Assembly (NCBI GenBank): GCA_963971575.1
Contig: OZ020611.1
Location: forward strand, 224,432,260 to 224,496,259
Source of the DNA: Liopterus haemorrhoidalis
Taxonomy: Eukaryota; Arthropoda; Insecta; Coleoptera; Dytiscidae
Direction of reading: 5' to 3'
DNA: 64,000 bases
Part shown: piece by piece, positions 42,301 through 53,845 of the stretch
How the letters are laid out: every line of letters begins with the position of its first letter
How positions within the stretch are numbered: position 1 is the first letter of the stretch
Program-made: the position numbers and the translations under genes
The notes under the pieces: model-generated
Database searches by the model: none
Told to the model about the DNA's origin: nothing
Seen by the model: only the letters and a program-made list of their open reading frames with translations

Positions 42301-42304
42301 CAAA

Positions 42305-42720
42305 ACAACTTTGGTAAAGAAACGGTCATTTAGAAAATGGACCAGTTCTACGATGATGTTTTATAACGCAATTAATAATGTTTTTAGTTTCATCTAAAAT
42401 ACTATCAATATTCGGATACTGCAGCCAACCTCACGTAACGACGCAGCTCCTATATCTGCTTGTCGTATTTTAATTTTATTACAGAAAAAATACTTGCAAT
42501 TGTTAAGAATAAGAAATCCCTAAGAGGAGTAACTAATGCCCAATATGCTATTTTAAGACGTAATTTTGATCATATAATTTCTCCTGTAATATCGAATTTT
42601 TTGAACCGTTTAATAAATTATTTTAAAACCTACTGTGGGATATCCTGTTAAAACTATTTATGCATAAATTGAGATACGAAAAGTTATGTACGAAAAAAAT
42701 GTGTTGATTTTGATGCGACT
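42305..42720. other. AT-rich stretch without recognisable gene
   Basis: Ends in GTTGATTTTGATGCGACTAT, which resembles the terminal words of repeat C. Nothing else assigned. Confidence 0.45.
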
Positions 42721-42724
42721 ATAG

Positions 42725-43445
42725 AAAAAAATCAGCTGTGGCAACCACAGGATCGACCGCCATCACAAAGTACTTGTTTAATTTATGCTGCTTTATCAAA
42801 AAATTTCTCAAATAAAAGATGTTAGTTATTGCTTTTATAGCAACTTTTGTTCAATAAATTTTATCCAAATATTTCTCTGTTTTGAAATATATGCAAAAAT
42901 CTTAAAACCGACACGAGTAAACTCACATTTCTAGTTAACCGATTTTTACCAAAAGTTGATCAACTTGTGCCATTGATGTCAAAAGCTTAAATATGAAGTT
43001 TCATAAAAATCCTTTTAGCCGAATTTGCTCTGCGCGTGTACACGGACTGACTGACAGACAGACAGACAGACAGATCGACAGATCATGCTAAAAATAGTCA
43101 AATTGTTATGTAGGGACCTCAATTCGTGGAGATCCATCGAAATCTCGAATGTCAAAATCGGTATGATCACAAAACCTCCCTTATATATGTTGTTGGTCGG
43201 TAAAAACAGAGAACTGATCCATAGTAGAACAAACAGAATTCATGATCAGTTTTTTCGATTTTCGAGTAAATATAAAATTTGTGTATTTTTTCATACATAT
43301 TTTTATTTAATTTCAACTAGGATTTTATATGAAAGCTTTTAATACTTAGATTAACAGTAGAAATGAAATTTTTAAAATTAATTAATTTCATGTTCGTTTT
43401 TCAAATAGTTCAGTTTGACAGGGTTACAAAAATAAAAATATTCCC
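42725..43445 (+). mobile_element. B-family (GACA)n element, copy 2
   Basis: TCAGCTGTGGCAACCACAGG start, CAAAAGTTGATCAACTTGTG, TTTAGCCGAATTTGCTCTGC, (GACA)n at 43048-43075, CAATTCGTGGAGATCCATCG, CTCCCTTATATATGTTG and GATCAGTTTTTTCGATTTTC in the same order as copies at 17105 (inverse) and 47640. The open frame across the block is a consensus shadow. Confidence 0.75.
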
Positions 43446-43686
43446 AATTAGTCCTCACCTATGCTTTCACACTATGTTTTGTAACAATATTTCAACTCTA
43501 AAATATACGTAATAAGTTTAAACTGTACTGCAGTTAGGGATGGGAACGATATATCGAAAATATCGATACTTTAGAAAAATATATCGATATTTTTACATCG
43601 ATATTTGAAATGCGATATATCGCGCAAAATATCGATATTCGCACAAAATATCAGTATTCTTGTATATTTTTTACATTTAAATATAT

Positions 43687-44291
43687 GCTGTTCACTTTTG
43701 TAGAAACAAACTATAGGCTATTCCAAACGTTTAGGTGGAACTAATTTTTGAAATCTAGTAATTTTTATCAATTAATTCGGACTTTTGGTCATTCTAGATT
43801 AAATTGATTGTTATTATAAAATGTCCTTTTCATTACATTTTAGTTTTTTGTCATTCTTAATAAAAATTTCCCATTTATAAATTTTTTTGTCTTCAAAATA
43901 TGGAAAAATGTATTAAAATATTTGACATATGTCGTTTCCAAGGTTTCACTGTTAGAATTTTAATTTTTCACATACCAAACCTGAAACATGAAATAACCCA
44001 AGTAAGGTCCCTTTTCGTGACAGCCTAAAATAACGAAATTTCCATTAATTCCGCCTTATCGTTTGGAATAGCCTGTAAGACGAAATTTTGATTTCAATAA
44101 TTTGCACCTTTGAAATTGACATTTTGGTATTAAAAAATTATAAAAAATGTCACTTTCTTAATAATGATCATAACCAATAAATCTAAAGTCGGTTTTACAG
44201 TGTAAGGAATATTTTTAATTGATATTTAAAGACCGTAATACACTATAAAAGTAACCAAAAAATCTGGTTTGTCCTTACAAAAGTGAACAGC
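43687..44291. mobile_element. MITE of the GCTGTTCACTTTTGTA family, split by another MITE
   Basis: GCTGTTCACTTTTGTA and TACAAAAGTGAACAGC are exact inverted ends. The same family occurs three times at 60086-61095. Interrupted by the element at 43716-44073; internal words such as CAATAATTTGCACCTTTGAA match the other copies. Confidence 0.9.
43716..44073. mobile_element. 358-bp MITE with GGCTATTCCAAACG termini
   Basis: GGCTATTCCAAACG and CGTTTGGAATAGCC are perfect 14-bp inverted ends. Innermost layer of the nest at 43535-44580. Noncoding; superfamily unclear. Confidence 0.88.
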
Positions 44292-44731
44292 ATATATATA
44301 TTTAATTAAGAGAGCTGTTAACAAGGATAATATTAGAAAGTTGGTTGGTATCTGGGTCAGTACCAACTGTAAAGTGATCGTCTGTCAAGTGGCGACTTCT
44401 TTTCCCGCCAAGCCAACCAAAAAATATGTAATTTATATATCTTACATGTTACGTGTTAGTTATTTCGATATATCGAAAATATCGATATTTTTACTTCGAT
44501 ATATATCGAATATCGATATCACACTTACGATGTATCGAATCGCGCATATATCGATATTCAAAAATAAATTCCCATCCCTAACTGCAGTATTTAGTACAAT
44601 TATCTGGCCACCAGTTAGCGTATTCGAGCGTGTCACTTCTCATTAATTTTCTTATAACCTCGATATAATATAGTTTTCTTGTCTATGATAATGTTGGCGG
44701 CACATATTCAAAAATTATTAGAATTTATGTT

Positions 44732-44763
44732 GGCAATGCGTTCCTCATGTGGAACGCATTGCC
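44732..44763. repeat. perfect 13-bp hairpin
   Basis: GGCAATGCGTTCC-TCATGT-GGAACGCATTGCC. It lies in a stretch (44650-44770) that resembles 46080-46200 near the end of the TIR element at 45734. Confidence 0.85.
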
Positions 44764-44769
44764 TCACTT

Positions 44770-45725
44770 TAAGACACAGTTGTTATATTTAAGTTAGGCT
44801 GTATTAAAGTGAGGTCACGCGCACTTTAAGCACTTTTTTTTTTATTTATTGTTTTATTGGCCGTTGGTACTTTAAGCACTTAAAGTCGGCATAACTTAAA
44901 AATCTTATCTTGAGGTTCAAGTGTGTGAGGGTATTATAAAATGACAACTTATTTAACTAACCTCGTAGCTTTATTGATCTCAAGATAGTAATTGTGCATA
45001 AATAAAAATGAACCCTCTGGACATACAAGTAAGTGATCAAAGACCTATTGTTCAGTGACTCGAAGTTTAAATACAAAAACGAGACAAAATGATCATAAAT
45101 CAAATGAAAACATATATAAAAAGTTCTATAAAAAAATCATTAATTTTATTAAACTTCTTCTTCAATTGATTCCTAATCAAGTAGAAAAAAACAATAACTG
45201 CTCCCAATTCCACTCGAATGGAAAATAATATTAAAAGAACAAAAAATATAATATCAAATGAACTATTGAAAGCTGGAAATTATCAAAAGAGCTTTTATCT
45301 CAAGTGGTTCAGATTGGAACGTCTTAAAGTTCGTAGCGTAAGAATTATTGTCAATATAAGAATACTGTCATCAGTTGTAGCTTTTAGATTTAACGAGTTC
45401 TTGAGATGGTATTTGTATGGCGCATGCCCGTAAATATTAGAACAGGAGCAGGATATTGTCAGCTACTGTATAAGCTCTTTTCAAGGGATAAAGGATTCTA
45501 ATATCCGATTTGTGGAGAGTAAACATATGATCTTCAATCAAAGGACAATGGAAACTGTAATGGTTTATTCACTGCACATCAAACAGATATTCAGAAATCA
45601 TTTGTTATAACTACTACTATAGTCAATTTTTTTAAACAGTCGACCTCTATCATAGCCAAATACATTGTTATTACAGTGCGTTTTATTATGACTTGCGTCA
45701 TCTGTTATAAATATCAAATATGTTA
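44770..45725. other. AT-rich stretch; no gene recognised
   Basis: CACTTTAAG-type words recur at 44767-44885. An open frame at 45218-45433 matches nothing I know; a short stretch near 45440 (TGAGYCQLLYKL frame) faintly resembles the post-RNase H tail of LINEs, too weak to annotate. Confidence 0.35.
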
Positions 45726-45733
45726 AACTAATA

Positions 45734-46329
45734 CTCTTTTCACACTAGATCTTTAAGACGAGTGAACTTAAAGTTCACCGATGTTTAAGATCGGTATGCT
45801 TTCACACTTGATGTTTAAATCTCTGGTGCTGTCATCAGCTACAGTAATTTTGTCCTTAAGTTACCGTCATGAAATTACCAGTTTTGAACTGTCTGCGCAG
45901 ACGCACATTTTGAATTATTATAAACAAATAAGGATATTTCATTTTATTCTACAATAAAGACACTACAATAAAGAATATATTACACCTGTATTTACATGTA
46001 AGTCGATACATTTTATCTCAATTATTGTAGCTCTGTATTTTATTAAACACATTATTAAAATAAATAATTTTATTATAACAATAAGTATAAACTTCTTATA
46101 ACGTCGATATAATACAGTATTCTTGTTTATGATAATATAAAATGTTGAAAGCACAAATTCAAGGAGTATTTTTTTATAATAGAAATTAAGTTGGCAATGC
46201 GGACGAAGTTTAAGACGTAGATCTCAGTGTTAAACATCGCTTGTATTTAACCGAGGCCATACGGTTTCACATTAGCGTTTAAAGATACATTCACTTTAAC
46301 ATCCGATCTTAAAGATAGTGTGAAAAGGG
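45734..46329. mobile_element. 596-bp TIR element with TA flanks
   Basis: CTCTTTTCACACTAGATC and TAGTGTGAAAAGGG are inverted ends (13 of 14), flanked by TA on both sides. Subterminal GTTTAA and CTTTAAAG words in both orientations. Noncoding. Ends resemble those of the element at 1409-2180. Confidence 0.8.
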
Positions 46330-46339
46330 TATAGGGGCC

Positions 46340-46400
46340 TCAGTCCAGCTACGCCGGCCTTTACCCCCTTCGTGGAGCCGGGGGCTATGCCCCCGGCCTG
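46340..46400. repeat. GC-rich block with perfect hairpin
   Basis: GCCGGGGGC-TAT-GCCCCCGGC at 46377-46397, preceded by CAGCTACGCCGGCC. The composition is wholly unlike the AT-rich surroundings. Origin unknown. Confidence 0.8.
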
Positions 46401-46404
46401 TGAT

Positions 46405-47635
46405 TGAGCTTGAGTTTATATCACTGTTACTTTTGGTAGTGATCAGTAGTAAAACTTTCTCAAAAACTGTGTTCCATAAACTAATCTGTGACAGAATTTA
46501 AATTAGTACGGAATGAATAATCAGCTACGGGTTACTACGATTAACTTGTGGTAAATATTATTAATAGCATTGCTTACTATTCTAATTACAAACTATATAG
46601 ATAGCTCAGTTTTAACATTTTATTTTAAAACCATACGTAATCATTTTATATAGCATATAGTTTTTATCGGAGAGACTAAAATTTTGCAGCGGCAAAATTT
46701 GATAAACCTGAACCAAAACTATTTTCATACATTTCGAATACACCAATAAAGACATTTCATCTTCTCTTCATGTAAAAATTTAACAACAAATACTTTGTCT
46801 CATCTCATAGTTGAAAAATATTCAAAATACTTGTAGAACATTTAAAAAAATAACCAATTTAACACTTACTCAATTTTATGTAATTTTATACATTTCTGTA
46901 ATTAAATTAACTTAAATCCTACAGCAGTTTAACAATTTTTATGCAAATTAAAGCAAATTTAATCTTTATAGATATATTCTTCGAAAAATAACTTCATAAA
47001 ATGTCATAACTGTAGGAGAGAATATACAGTGAGTCTTGGTTTAACTTAAGAAGAATTTATGCAAAATTGTCTTGATTAACTAATCAAAAATTATACATAC
47101 CTTAAAAACGATTATACACGTTTTTAAAATAATTTAAAAGTAATATCGTGGTTATTTTATATAGAAAACTAAGTTGTCATTTCTCCTGTCAATTTACATT
47201 CAAAATGTATTCAAAATGAATTGTAAAACTCTGGCGATTAATTAATCGAAAGATATTTACAACTTAAAATAGTATTTTACATGTTTGAAATAATATTTAG
47301 TTTTCGATTATTACCTACTTAGTTAGTAATTTTCAGTTCAGTAACATTTTTAACTGTAAGACAATTTTATGGTCAGTAAAAATTTTTGAAATCTTGAAAA
47401 TTACAACAAAAAAAAAAAAAAATGCGTAATATTTACCCACACTTATGTATTTTTTACAAAATTCAGCGATTATTTAAAAAAAATCGATAGTAGAGTTTTC
47501 GACTTAATTTTGTGCTAAATTTATCTTTTGAATTATAACACATTCGTATATCGTCAACTAAGAACTATCCGTGTCGTTGAGTATCCGTGATATGTTCAGC
47601 TTTTTAGAAATTTGTTGACGATCAACGGTACGGTT
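46405..47635. other. AT-rich stretch without recognisable gene
   Basis: No feature that I can support. Confidence 0.5.
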
Positions 47636-47639
47636 TCGA

Positions 47640-48955
47640 GGAAAAAAATCCGCTGTGGCCAATTTTTCGTTTTATCAAAAAACGTCTCAAATAAAAGTTA
47701 TTAGTTATTGCTTTTATAGCAACTTTTGTTTAATAAATTTTTTCGAGATATTTTTCTGTTGTGAAATATTCACAAAAATCTTAAAATCGACACGAGTAAA
47801 CTTCCATTTTTAGTCAACCGATTTTTACCAAAAGTTGATCAACTCGTGCCATTGATGACAGAAGCTTAAATATATATATATATTTTTTTTTTGATTTGAT
47901 TTATTTTTAATTTACAATCTACTTCATTGCGAGTATTAAGTAAATGAGATGAAAGTAGTCGGCATGTAAGGGAGATATCCAGTGACGTTTCTCCTTATAT
48001 ATCACTGTCTTCAGTGTTGCGGTAGGTCGTTTGGCCAGTCTCTTTAACCTTCTGTTGTCGAGGTCATTTAATAAATTACTCACAAGTTCATTTTCATGTC
48101 CAATGAGTCGGTCATGGTATTTGTTGGCAACTTTATGAATTTCTTCCGTGATGAAAGGAAGCTTAAATATGAAGTTTAATAAAAATCCTTTCAGCCGAAT
48201 TTGCTCTGCACGTGTACACAGACAGACAGATGGACGGACAGACAGACAGACAGACGGACGGACAGACAGACAGACAGACCGACAGACATCATGCTAAAAA
48301 TAGTCAAAACGTTATGTAGGGACCTCAATTCGTGGAGATCCATCGAAATCTCGAAACGTCCAAATCGGTATAATCACAATACCTCCCTTATATATGTTAG
48401 TGGTCGGTAAAAACAGAGAACTGATCCATACTACAACAAACAGAATTCATGATCAGTTTTTTCGATTTTCGAGTAAATATAAAATTTGTGCATTTTTATT
48501 TAATTTCATGTAGGATTTTATATGAAAGATTTTAATACTTAGATTAACAGTACATAGATATGAAATTTTTAAAATTAATTAATTTCATGTTCGTTTTTCA
48601 AATAGTTCAGTTTGACACGGTTACAAAAATAAAAATCATTGACAGCATAGCCTGCTGTCTACTTCCTAAAAATGCATCTGTCATAATAAAAATAGTTCAT
48701 ATGGGTCATCTAAATTTCGTAGCAATATCAATACTTCTTAGATTTTCGGTTAACAGCGTCTTTTGTGAGGACGACATTATCCCACTAGTCGACGCGGGTG
48801 TTCTTGTCACATTCGTTTTACCTTTATTTTTAAACGTTTTTTTCGTATTTTATTTATATTTTTCAAGATGCGCATCAGAGAAATGTATAGATATGCCAAA
48901 TTTAATTTTTCTCGGTCCAATAGTTGTGCTATAATTTCTACGGTACCGACATATT
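47640..48955 (+). mobile_element. B-family (GACA)n element, copy 3, with nested LINE tail
   Basis: AATCCGCTGTGGCC start, CAAAAGTTGATCAACTCGTG, a nested insertion (47874-48157), TTTCAGCCGAATTTGCTCTG, (GACA)/(GACG)n at 48222-48290, AATTCGTGGAGATCCATCG. It then continues to 48845-48950 with AGATATGCCAAATTTAATTT and GTGCTATAATTTCTACGGTA, which match the 3' block of family A just before its (GACA)n. So families A and B share a 3' module. Confidence 0.75.
47874..48157 (-). pseudogene. jockey-like LINE 3' end with 13-bp TSD
   Basis: Flanked by GAAGCTTAAATAT at 47861-47873 and 48158-48170. On the minus strand: FITEEIHKVANKYHDRLIGH, then ENELVSNLLNDL and RRLKRLAKRPT, the C terminus of a jockey-type ORF2; the frame continues to a stop after LILAMK, followed by a poly(A)-type tail and TA tract. 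A 5'-truncated retrotransposition product in the B element. Confidence 0.85.
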
Positions 48956-48959
48956 ACTG

Positions 48960-50080
48960 ATTAATTAGGACTAAAAGGGTTTGTTGAAGCGTCAAACTGG
49001 TTACGTAAAAACTTTGTGAAGGTCTACAAATTTTCATTTTGCTTTCTGTTTTTAATATTACATATAAAGTGTCTTATCAGATATTACAGTAAAATTACCC
49101 ACCCTACAATCCAAGGTTAAAATTTGAGTTGTTCAATAAGAGAAAGAGAGAAATAATTAATCACATTCCATCCTTGTCTTTATCTTCTAGCATTACTTGA
49201 TGAAACTTAATGAAAAGTAACTTCCAACTTCCTTGAATTATTTAATTCCATTTGTAATATGATCTTATCGGTGGAATTTCGAGGTATTTTCAAGAAATTT
49301 TGAAATTAATCTATCCACATTATTGAAGCTATTGAAGTGTGGGTTCTAAATTTTAGACTGTAAATTGAATTTTATTAATTTAATTTAAGTTATGGTTCAA
49401 TTTGACTGTATCTGGATAATTTAATGGCGTTTTAATAAGGATTAAGGTACAGCAACTAAAAGTTATGTAAGCAAATTTATGGATGTAATTATGATACAAA
49501 AAATGGCTATTTAATGCAAATTGTTGTACGCTCGTAGTACTTAAGTTTTAAAAACAAAATTACAAATTATACAGAGTTTGTTCTGTTGCGAGAACTGGCC
49601 ATTTTTAGTTAAATATGTGTATTCATATCTATACTAATATATAAATTATGGGTCAAATTCTGTGCAAACCGTAACGCGTTCCGTAAGCAGTCTATCGGGT
49701 GTATTCTGTAAGAAATGCGTTAAAATTAGTGTCAGTGTAAAAATATTTTTATTTTAACACCATTTCTAACGCCTTTATCCAAAGATGCTGTTTTGTAAGA
49801 ACATTTGTTAAGGTAAGCGTTAATATAATATTTGTTAACGCGAGGTGCTAACTCATCTTGTAGAGAGGCTATATTTACTGCGTGCGCATGCGCTGCTTCG
49901 TTGAATTTTAACATTTTTGACAAGTGTCAAATGCCAAGTGAATCTTAACCCAATATTTCGGTGTAGATTTAAATAATCAGTGGCGAAATTTATTTTTAAA
50001 ATGGATATGGGGACATTTCTAGGATCGGTCGAAACGTCAAGGTTGGCTAAATGATTTTAAGTAATTTCATTGTACTTCAT
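48960..50080. other. mostly unassigned AT-rich DNA
   Basis: Possible folded repeat at 49690-49850 (AGAAATGCGTTAAAAT against ATTTTAACACCATTTCT, and TAAGAA..GTTAA words), otherwise no feature. Confidence 0.35.
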
Positions 50081-50089
50081 GGTACTTAC

Positions 50090-50135
50090 TTTGAAAGGCC
50101 CTTCACATAGTGGATGGCCTTTCAAGACTTGCGAG
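50090..50135. repeat. GAAAGGCC hairpin
   Basis: TTTGAAAGGCC ... GGCCTTTCAAG with a 17-base loop. Context unassigned; 50140-50580 is GC-richer than its neighbours but without a recognisable product. Confidence 0.5.
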
Positions 50136-50584
50136 CGGTATCAAGTCTGAAAACCTAAAGGATTCGCCGGTCGGTTGTTATATTCTTTATGAGAGGAATA
50201 AGGGTGTTTGAATTAAAGTCCGCATTTTACTTAATCTACGTTTAATGTTTAGTTAGAATCGAAGGTTATTAATTACATTAGAACTTACAATTTAATGCTG
50301 GCTGTAAAATCCCATGAGAGACACTCAGACACAAAACCTCACAATCACCGTATTCACCTCACAAGCCGTTATACACCTCACAACACTCACGGTGTTTAAC
50401 CCGTTAACGAGGTTCGTTTATTTCATTAAACTGTCCTCAACACTTCCAGATTACTTCTGGTTTACCCACTACAAGCTACCGGGTTTCTCTACCAAAAATG
50501 CTTGGGAGGTTCGTCCGTACACGCTGACGGTTTACTCATGACTCCTTTGTCTCTCACAATATTTTTCCAACTGTTTTCTTAAAC

Positions 50585-51835
50585 TAATAATCTGATCTCT
50601 GACCCATTTTTTTGTCTTTGTAAAAATAATCAGCTCTCCACATTAACAACAAAACCCTTTTATAAACTTATCTTTCTATGACCAATAAATTATAAACCCA
50701 AGTAATTAATTTTGACTCTAATTACTACGAGGTCCATATCACTGAAAATATATTGTCGCCTATCACCATCTATATAAACATTTGACCATTGCTATTTGAT
50801 CTCAACAATAACGTTCCTTCAAACTAATCATAGAATATACGACCGTAATTCACTCCGTATCTTTTTAACACTTAACTAGAAAAATATGTGATATATCAAC
50901 TAATCTTTGAGAATGTTTATCTTAAAATAGATTAGTTTTTATATTTGAATAATTTGAATATTTTTTAACTAATTGAATAATTTTATTTTAAATAATAATG
51001 AAATTTTATTTCTGAAATTACCACTCCCACATTGAACAGAAATGTTTGATCCTGTGATACTCATTATAGCTGGTTTCCACAGTGTATTAAATAAAAATAT
51101 AACTTTATTAAACTTTTATTTAGTCAATTCATATACATACTACATTATATTATAACAGTTTATCTCATTTTTGAATAAAATGTGAATTATGTATTCATTT
51201 TATTTTTAAAAAGGTGTTCGGTGATATTAATTATTAAATTATGAATTGATTTATTACGCTATTTCTACCCTGGAGTAACATTGTTGTGATCTGCATTATT
51301 ATTCTCATCAATTGTTTCTTCAAATAATACACCATTAAGTGGAACACCAAGAATTTGTGTGGGACGAAAGATATTTAATAAACTTGTCTTGTCTTGTTAT
51401 AATTCTATAATATTCTCAATATCTAGTGTGAAACAATGATCTCTGCATTTAAATTTGTCAGTTTAAAATATCTCGATGAAACAAAAACGAAACAAAGACA
51501 ACGAGATACATTGTCTCTTTGTTCAACAGTTATATTGTGAATTCGCCTTGTTGAAATACATAGCCTGGGAATTTACGCATATTTTGACTCTTTTCATGTT
51601 TCTGTTCTCTGCGGTGAATATAATCGTCAAGAAAAACAAAGGTATAAATCTTCAGCTATGGAATTTCTTTTTGATTTATTTATAATGTCTCAAAGAAAAA
51701 CTGACAAGCTTTATTTTTAATATAAAATGGACTGCGCACAATTTTACAATACAGGAATTATAAAAATTAAAAAATATTTAAATATCAATGACGCGTCAAA
51801 ATCGTTTTAATATCGGATATGAAATTTTAGTTTAA
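50585..51835. other. AT-rich stretch without recognisable gene
   Basis: Nothing that I can assign. Confidence 0.45.
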
Positions 51836-51859
51836 ATTTATTATAGAGGTAAAATAAAA

Positions 51860-51960
51860 CGCTTAATTTTATTCAACTACTGAAGATGACTTTTTAACCG
51901 AAATATACGTCTTGTGACAACAAAATAATTTGTGAAGTTAAGAATCTTTTTATTTTTACC
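51860..51960 (+). ncRNA. decayed Penelope-type hammerhead motif
   Basis: CTGAAGATGACTTTTTAACC then GAAATATACGTC. The CTGAAGA and GAAA boxes are kept, but stem II no longer pairs well. Flanked by GGTAAAATAAAA and TTTTTATTTTTACC, inverted words. Likely remnant of another Penelope-like terminal arm. Confidence 0.4.
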
Positions 51961-52239
51961 TCATCTTAAACTTCACGTTAAACTCATCAATTAATATTTT
52001 TTATTACAGAATTAATACTTCGGTTTACATAGATCCTGGTTGAGTTAAATATTCAGTACGACTTCCGGGTACGTGTTCCTGGATAGGAAGCTATGAAATA
52101 AAATATATAAAGTCTGTTTTACATTATACTTTTCTCCTAAGCACTACTGGTATAATGTGAAACACAATACTTCCTTCAAAATTTTGAGTCTTATAACACA
52201 GGTGAAAATACCACTGATGACCTACAAAAAAAAGTGATC

Positions 52240-52385
52240 ACTTCCAAAATGCAAGTGAGTGACGCCCCTGGCACTTGCCTGGACTCTGGAGCCCCAAGAA
52301 CCCCGGAGCCCCGTGAATTTTCCCCGGCTACCCCTCCCTTTTGTCGGGCCTGCCTATGAGAACCGGCGTAAACAGAACTGGCGTA
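52240..52385. other. GC-rich patch before the CGCCGT element
   Basis: GTGACGCCCCTGGCACTTGC, CCCCGGAGCCCCGTG and TCGGGCCTGCCTATGAG differ strongly in composition from the surroundings. No family recognised. Confidence 0.35.
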
Positions 52386-52388
52386 AAG

Positions 52389-52858
52389 CCTGGAACAGAC
52401 TGCACAGCGCGCTACGCCGTCAGCGCGCCGTCATTTACGACGGCGTTGCGTTAGCGCCGTTGAGAATTTTCGCCTGCACACCATGCAATAATTTTTAACG
52501 CCGTCAAGTGTCACGTGAAAACCTATATCTGTGTCTATACGTGCGCTTTCTTTTATTAAAAGTATAATGAATGATGAAGACTTGTGTGTGATGTTATTTA
52601 TGTTGTATGCAAGTTATTTATACATACAAACACTTTACCAGTCAGTAAAAACTGAGGTTAGGCGTTCTGCGTCAGCGTTCAACGGCGTCAAAAGTTGGAA
52701 GTTGACGAACATTCAGTATCAACGACGTTCGAACGCCGTAGGACGTTGTCCATTCTGTGCACTTGCGTACGACAGCTTGGTTTTAACTTTCTTCTGACAG
52801 ATAGCGCCGTACGAACGCCGTCAACGCGCCGTAGAACTCGTTGCATTCTGTTCCCCAC
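52389..52858. mobile_element. 470-bp TIR element with CGCCGT subterminal repeats
   Basis: CCTGGAACAGACTGCACAGC at the left corresponds inversely to TCGTTGCATTCTGTTCCCCA at the right. Both ends are full of CGCCGT/ACGGCG words (about a dozen in all), a pattern typical of clustered transposase-binding sites. Interior AT-richer and noncoding. Target duplication unclear. Confidence 0.7.
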
Positions 52859-52976
52859 TTAAAATGAACTTATAGTGAGGGTATAGGGTTAGGTTCCTAG
52901 TAAATAAACAATAACATAAAGGGTATCTATAACGCTATTTTATTTGACTTAGTACTCGTTGACTCGTACTTAGCGT

Positions 52977-53240
52977 TTACTTCTGTAGTTTGCCGAGCAG
53001 ACTGTTTGATTTTATCTGCATTTTCATATTAGAAGTAACAGTTGAAGGCGGTAAATTCAGTATCCTACAGACATTAGGATGTTTCCCCCCACTTTCCATT
53101 CGTTTAATAACTTCCATCTTCTGAAGGGAGATAGAAATTCTAGCCCTTTTAGGTCTATCTTGAGTTAACATTTTCTTTTTCCTCTTCTCAAACATGGTAT
53201 TTGTTTTACTGTACCTACCCTTTTGTATATGTTTATGCAA
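52977..53240 (-). pseudogene. pogo/Tigger-type transposase N-terminal HTH fragment
   Basis: Contains SLQKMEVIKRMESGGKHPNV and LNLPPSTVTSNMK, the CENP-B-type psq helix-turn-helix (L..K.EVI.R.E.G.....A..L.LP.STV). The frame ends soon after (KLQK), so no second DNA-binding half or DDE domain is seen. No TIR is visible. Confidence 0.75.
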
Positions 53241-53244
53241 AAAA

Positions 53245-53840
53245 ATACCTATTTAATAGACACAAATAAACTAATTTCATTACGAATAACTAAACTAGAT
53301 ATACGCCAGACGTGTAGAAGGATACTTATTCGCGATGATACTGGAGCGCCGTCGAGTACAATTGTCGCAGTGCTTTCCCGATCAGATGAGCTAATCCCAG
53401 ACGTACGATAGTTAATTCAGCGTAAGCGTAAAATTGATTCTTCGTATATCGAGTCCTTCTATTCCTGTACTTGTATTTTGGAAATGAGGACCTTTTTTCA
53501 GGTTAATACTGCATTTTAAAATAAAATGCTTTTACCCACTTGTGTTACCGAGTTATTTCTCGATTCCTACCCTTTTAAAATAAATTTAATCACAACAATC
53601 GAATTATTAGGTTGGCAGTAAGAAGTAATAAAAGACTAAGTTGTTGAATATCTCTTTTTGACACTAATACTTCAGAAGAAAAATTTAGAAGTTTGAAAGT
53701 GTAGTGAAAATTAAATGAAAAACAGTCTTTAGTACCGTGTTAGAAGATCTCCATGTAGGAATTTCAGATTCAAGGTCTGTAAGTCAAATTTTCATTATTT
53801 GGATTGAAATCCCTGAGATGCAACTTTTGGAGTACGAATT
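53245..53840. other. no gene recognised; possible mariner end
   Basis: TTAGGTTGGCAGTAAGAAGT at about 53608 resembles a mariner TIR start, but no partner or transposase follows. Confidence 0.3.
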
Positions 53841-53845
53841 ATTAA

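Larger units (their letters stand above)
43535..44580. mobile_element. hAT-type element with ATCGATA-rich ends and perfect 8-bp TSD
   Basis: TAGGGATGGGAA and TTCCCATCCCTA are exact inverted ends. ACTGCAGT at 43527-43534 and 44581-44588 is a perfect 8-bp target duplication. Subterminal regions are packed with ATATCGATA words, likely transposase-binding repeats. The interior is occupied by a nested MITE pair (43687-44291). Confidence 0.92.

Noticed and set aside
45218..45560. Possible LINE tail (basic frame, then TGAGYCQLLYKL-like stretch)
   Set aside because: Resemblance is limited to a few residues with stops; cannot be separated from chance.
50314..50541. Open frame in a GC-richer region as a host gene
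   Set aside because: No domain, splice context or homology that I recognise; short and flanked by AT-rich noncoding DNA.
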